Shown here: positions 42,449 through 44,165 of the stretch, piece after piece
How the letters are laid out: the number at the start of each line of letters is the position of its first letter
How positions within the stretch are numbered: the first letter of the stretch is position 1
Source: an uncultured Varibaculum sp.
Lineage (GTDB): Bacteria; Actinomycetota; Actinomycetes; Actinomycetales; Actinomycetaceae
Direction: 5' to 3'
NCBI GenBank assembly: GCA_947255165.1
Contig: CAMYFZ010000006.1
Span: 1-44,165, forward strand
Length of the DNA stretch: 44,165 nucleotides
Notes under the pieces: model-generated
What the model was told of the DNA's origin: nothing
Database searches by the model: none
What the model saw: the letters and a program-made list of their open reading frames with translations, nothing else
Translations under genes and position numbers: made by a program

Positions 42449-44165
42449 CTATTTCCGTTCTGCGATTGCGGCAGTGATCTTAGCGATTGCTTGCTCGATC
42501 GGTACCCCGTTTTCTTGGCTGCCGTCACGGTAACGGAAGGAAACCGCCCCCGCCTCGGCATCCTCGCCCCCGGCAATCAAGGTAAAGGGAATCTTATCTT
42601 TGGAGGCGTTACGGATTTTCTTCCCGAAGCGATCATCGGAGGTATCGACCTCTACCCGGACTCCTTGTTTGCGTAGCTGGTGTGCTACCTCAAACAGATA
42701 GTCGTTGAAGGCCTCGGCTACCGGTACGCAGCGCACCTGGACAGGTGCCAGCCAGGCGGGGAAAGCGCCCGCATAGTGTTCCAGGAGTACCCCAAAGAAG
42801 CGTTCTATCGAGCCAAACAGGGCGCGGTGAATCATCACCGGACGCTGATGGGAACCATCGGCAGCAGTGTAGGTAAGGTCGAAACGTTCCGGCAGGTTGA
42901 AGTCCAGCTGGATAGTGGACATTTGCCAGGTGCGCCCGATGGCATCTTTGGCCTGTACCGAGATTTTTGGCCCGTAGAAAGCGGCCCCGCCCGGATCCGG
43001 GACTAGTTTCAGTCCGGAAGCAGTCGCTACCTCTTCCAAGGTGCGGGTAGCTTCTTCCCAAGTGTCATCATCACCTACGAACTTGTCGGGATTCTTGGTG
43101 GACAGCTCCAGATAAAAATCCTCTAGCCCAAAATCTTTTAACAGATCCAGGACGAAAGTTAGCAGGCTGGCAAGCTCATCGCGCATCTGTTCGCGGGTGC
43201 AGTAAATGTGGGAATCATCTTGAGTGAATCCGCGAGCGCGAGTTAGTCCGTGCACCACCCCGGATTTTTCGTAGCGATAAACGGTGCCGAACTCGAAAAG
43301 CCGCAGCGGCAATTCCCGATACGAACGGCCTTTGGAAGCATAAATCAGGTTATGCATAGGGCAGTTCATGGGTTTCAGATAGTAGTCTTGCCCCTGCTTG
43401 GTGATATTGCCTTCCTGGTCGTGTTCTTCGTCCAGGTGCATGGGCGGATACATACCATCGGCATACCAATCCAGGTGACCAGAGGTTTTGAACAGATCCG
43501 CCTTGGTGATGTGGGGACTGTAAACAAAGGAATATCCGGATTCGATATGCCGCTTGCGGGAATATTCTTCCATTTCGTTGCGGATTATCGCGCCTTTGGG
43601 GTGGAATACCGGCAGACCAGAGCCAATCTCGTCCGGGAAAGAGAACAGATCCAATTCGCGTCCCAGTTTGCGGTGGTCGCGCCGCTCGGCCTCACGAATC
43701 CGGGTTTGATAGGCGACGAGATCATCTTTGCTGGCCCAGGCGGTGCCGTAGATGCGCTGCAGGTGATCATTTGCTTGATCGCCTTTCCAATAGGCGGCAG
43801 ACGACTTGGTCAGCGCGAAACCGTTACCGATATAGCGAGTATTCGGCACATGCGGGCCGCGGCAAAGATCCTTCCAGGCACACTCGCCGGAACGCTCAAC
43901 ATTGTCATAAATGGTTAGTCCGCCGGCCCCTACTTCTACGCTGGCACCCTCGGCCTGATCCGGGCCGTGACCTTTGGTTTCAATCAGTTCCAGTTTGTAG
44001 GGCTGATCAGCGAGTTCCTGGCGGGCTTCCTCGTCGCTTACTTCCCGCCGCACAAAACGCTGCCCACTTTTAACGATTTTCTTCATCCGTTTTTCCAGGT
44101 CTTTTAAGAACTCGGGAGTTACCGGATCGATATTGCCAAAATCGTAGTAAAAACCGTCAGTGATG
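42449..44165 (-). CDS. thrS: Threonyl-tRNA synthetase, 5' end outside the window
   Basis: This class II synthetase charges tRNA-Thr. The frame is open to the right edge; 44087-44165 reads [20 protein letters not shown], the start of the N2 editing region, so the TGS domain and true start lie beyond the window. Within it are the N2 editing domain, whose zinc-type His/Cys pattern includes [12 protein letters not shown], motif 1 ([20 protein letters not shown]), motif 2 ([20 protein letters not shown]) with DSHIYC after it, the catalytic zinc residues (KPMNCPMHN) and motif 3 ([20 protein letters not shown]). The anticodon domain ends the protein. An internal ATG at 44086 is not the start. It leads the PIM operon. 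Confidence 0.97.
   Translation of the reverse strand, partial: ITDGFYYDFGNIDPVTPEFLKDLEKRMKKIVKSGQRFVRREVSDEEARQELADQPYKLELIETKGHGPDQAEGASVEVGAGGLTIYDNVERSGECAWKDLCRGPHVPNTRYIGNGFALTKSSAAYWKGDQANDHLQRIYGTAWASKDDLVAYQTRIREAERRDHRKLGRELDLFSFPDEIGSGLPVFHPKGAIIRNEMEEYSRKRHIESGYSFVYSPHITKADLFKTSGHLDWYADGMYPPMHLDEEHDQEGNITKQGQDYYLKPMNCPMHNLIYASKGRSYRELPLRLFEFGTVYRYEKSGVVHGLTRARGFTQDDSHIYCTREQMRDELASLLTFVLDLLKDFGLEDFYLELSTKNPDKFVGDDDTWEEATRTLEEVATASGLKLVPDPGGAAFYGPKISVQAKDAIGRTWQMSTIQLDFNLPERFDLTYTAADGSHQRPVMIHRALFGSIERFFGVLLEHYAGAFPAWLAPVQVRCVPVAEAFNDYLFEVAHQLRKQGVRVEVDTSDDRFGKKIRNASKDKIPFTLIAGGEDAEAGAVSFRYRDGSQENGVPIEQAIAKITAAIAERK

Noticed and set aside
43250..43918. A 222-codon plus-strand frame opposite thrS
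   Set aside because: It is wholly antisense to the catalytic domain of thrS, whose motifs fix the coding strand. There is no ribosome site or domain.
1..44165. CRISPR arrays, prophage or insertion sequences
   Set aside because: No regularly spaced repeats, transposase, integrase or phage structural genes were seen. The only sizeable repeats are the 126-bp duplicate near the antitoxin and the lipoyl-domain copies.

Overview
The window is chromosomal DNA from a mid-GC (by eye mid-50s %) actinobacterium. The evidence is the actinobacterial block thrS–HIT–PIP synthase–PIM acyltransferase–pimA and yebC–ruvC–ruvA–ruvB–yajC–secD–secF–apt–rel, the eukaryote-type UTP–glucose-1-phosphate uridylyltransferase, the two-lipoyl-domain E2, and an ileS under a short translational T-box. 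Phosphatidylinositol-mannoside genes combined with fairly AT-rich third codon positions suggest Actinomycetaceae (something like Varibaculum, Mobiluncus or Actinotignum). The genus is a guess.

Left end (1-3300), accessory-looking: the 5' part of a type I restriction-modification methylase (hsdM) that has lost both its start codon and its frame; a small membrane protein; a decayed 3' fragment of the next two genes; an orphan RelB/DinJ-type antitoxin with a three-half-site operator; then a YbhB-type protein, TrmL tRNA methylase and an unrecognised four-helix membrane protein.

Central metabolism (3300-13300): lipoamide dehydrogenase and a dihydrolipoamide acyltransferase with two lipoyl domains form one operon closed by a strong terminator. 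On the minus strand, FolC is followed by an apparently catalytically dead RNase H-like protein fused to an NTF2/DUF4440-like domain. A plus-strand trio follows (FGGY kinase, GpsA-like dehydrogenase, DeoR regulator), preceded by a palindrome and closed by a terminator. It looks like a self-contained, self-regulated polyol or glycerol phosphorylation/oxidation unit.

Translation and stress (13300-27500): ileS (IleRS2 type) with its T-box, proC, a YCII protein, an SBF-like transporter, aspS (non-discriminating signature), a CsdA/DeaD-type helicase, a UGPase plus DUF349 pair, a metallo-beta-lactamase-fold hydrolase and an unrecognised gene.

Right half (27500-44165), nearly all minus strand: rel, apt, secF, secD, yajC, ruvB, ruvA, ruvC, yebC, then a NUDIX hydrolase and PrsW-family protease, then pimA, PIM acyltransferase, PIP synthase, HIT protein and thrS, which runs off the window. 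This half covers ppGpp metabolism, purine salvage, the Sec accessory complex, Holliday-junction processing and the start of phosphatidylinositol mannoside synthesis.

I did not find a CRISPR array, prophage, insertion sequence, tRNA or rRNA gene. The points most worth a second look are the kinase/GpsA-like/DeoR trio, the RNase H–NTF2 fusion, the broken hsdM, the segmental duplication around the orphan antitoxin, the two-lipoyl E2 with gene-conversion-like identity and an odd insert, and the T-box-controlled IleRS2.
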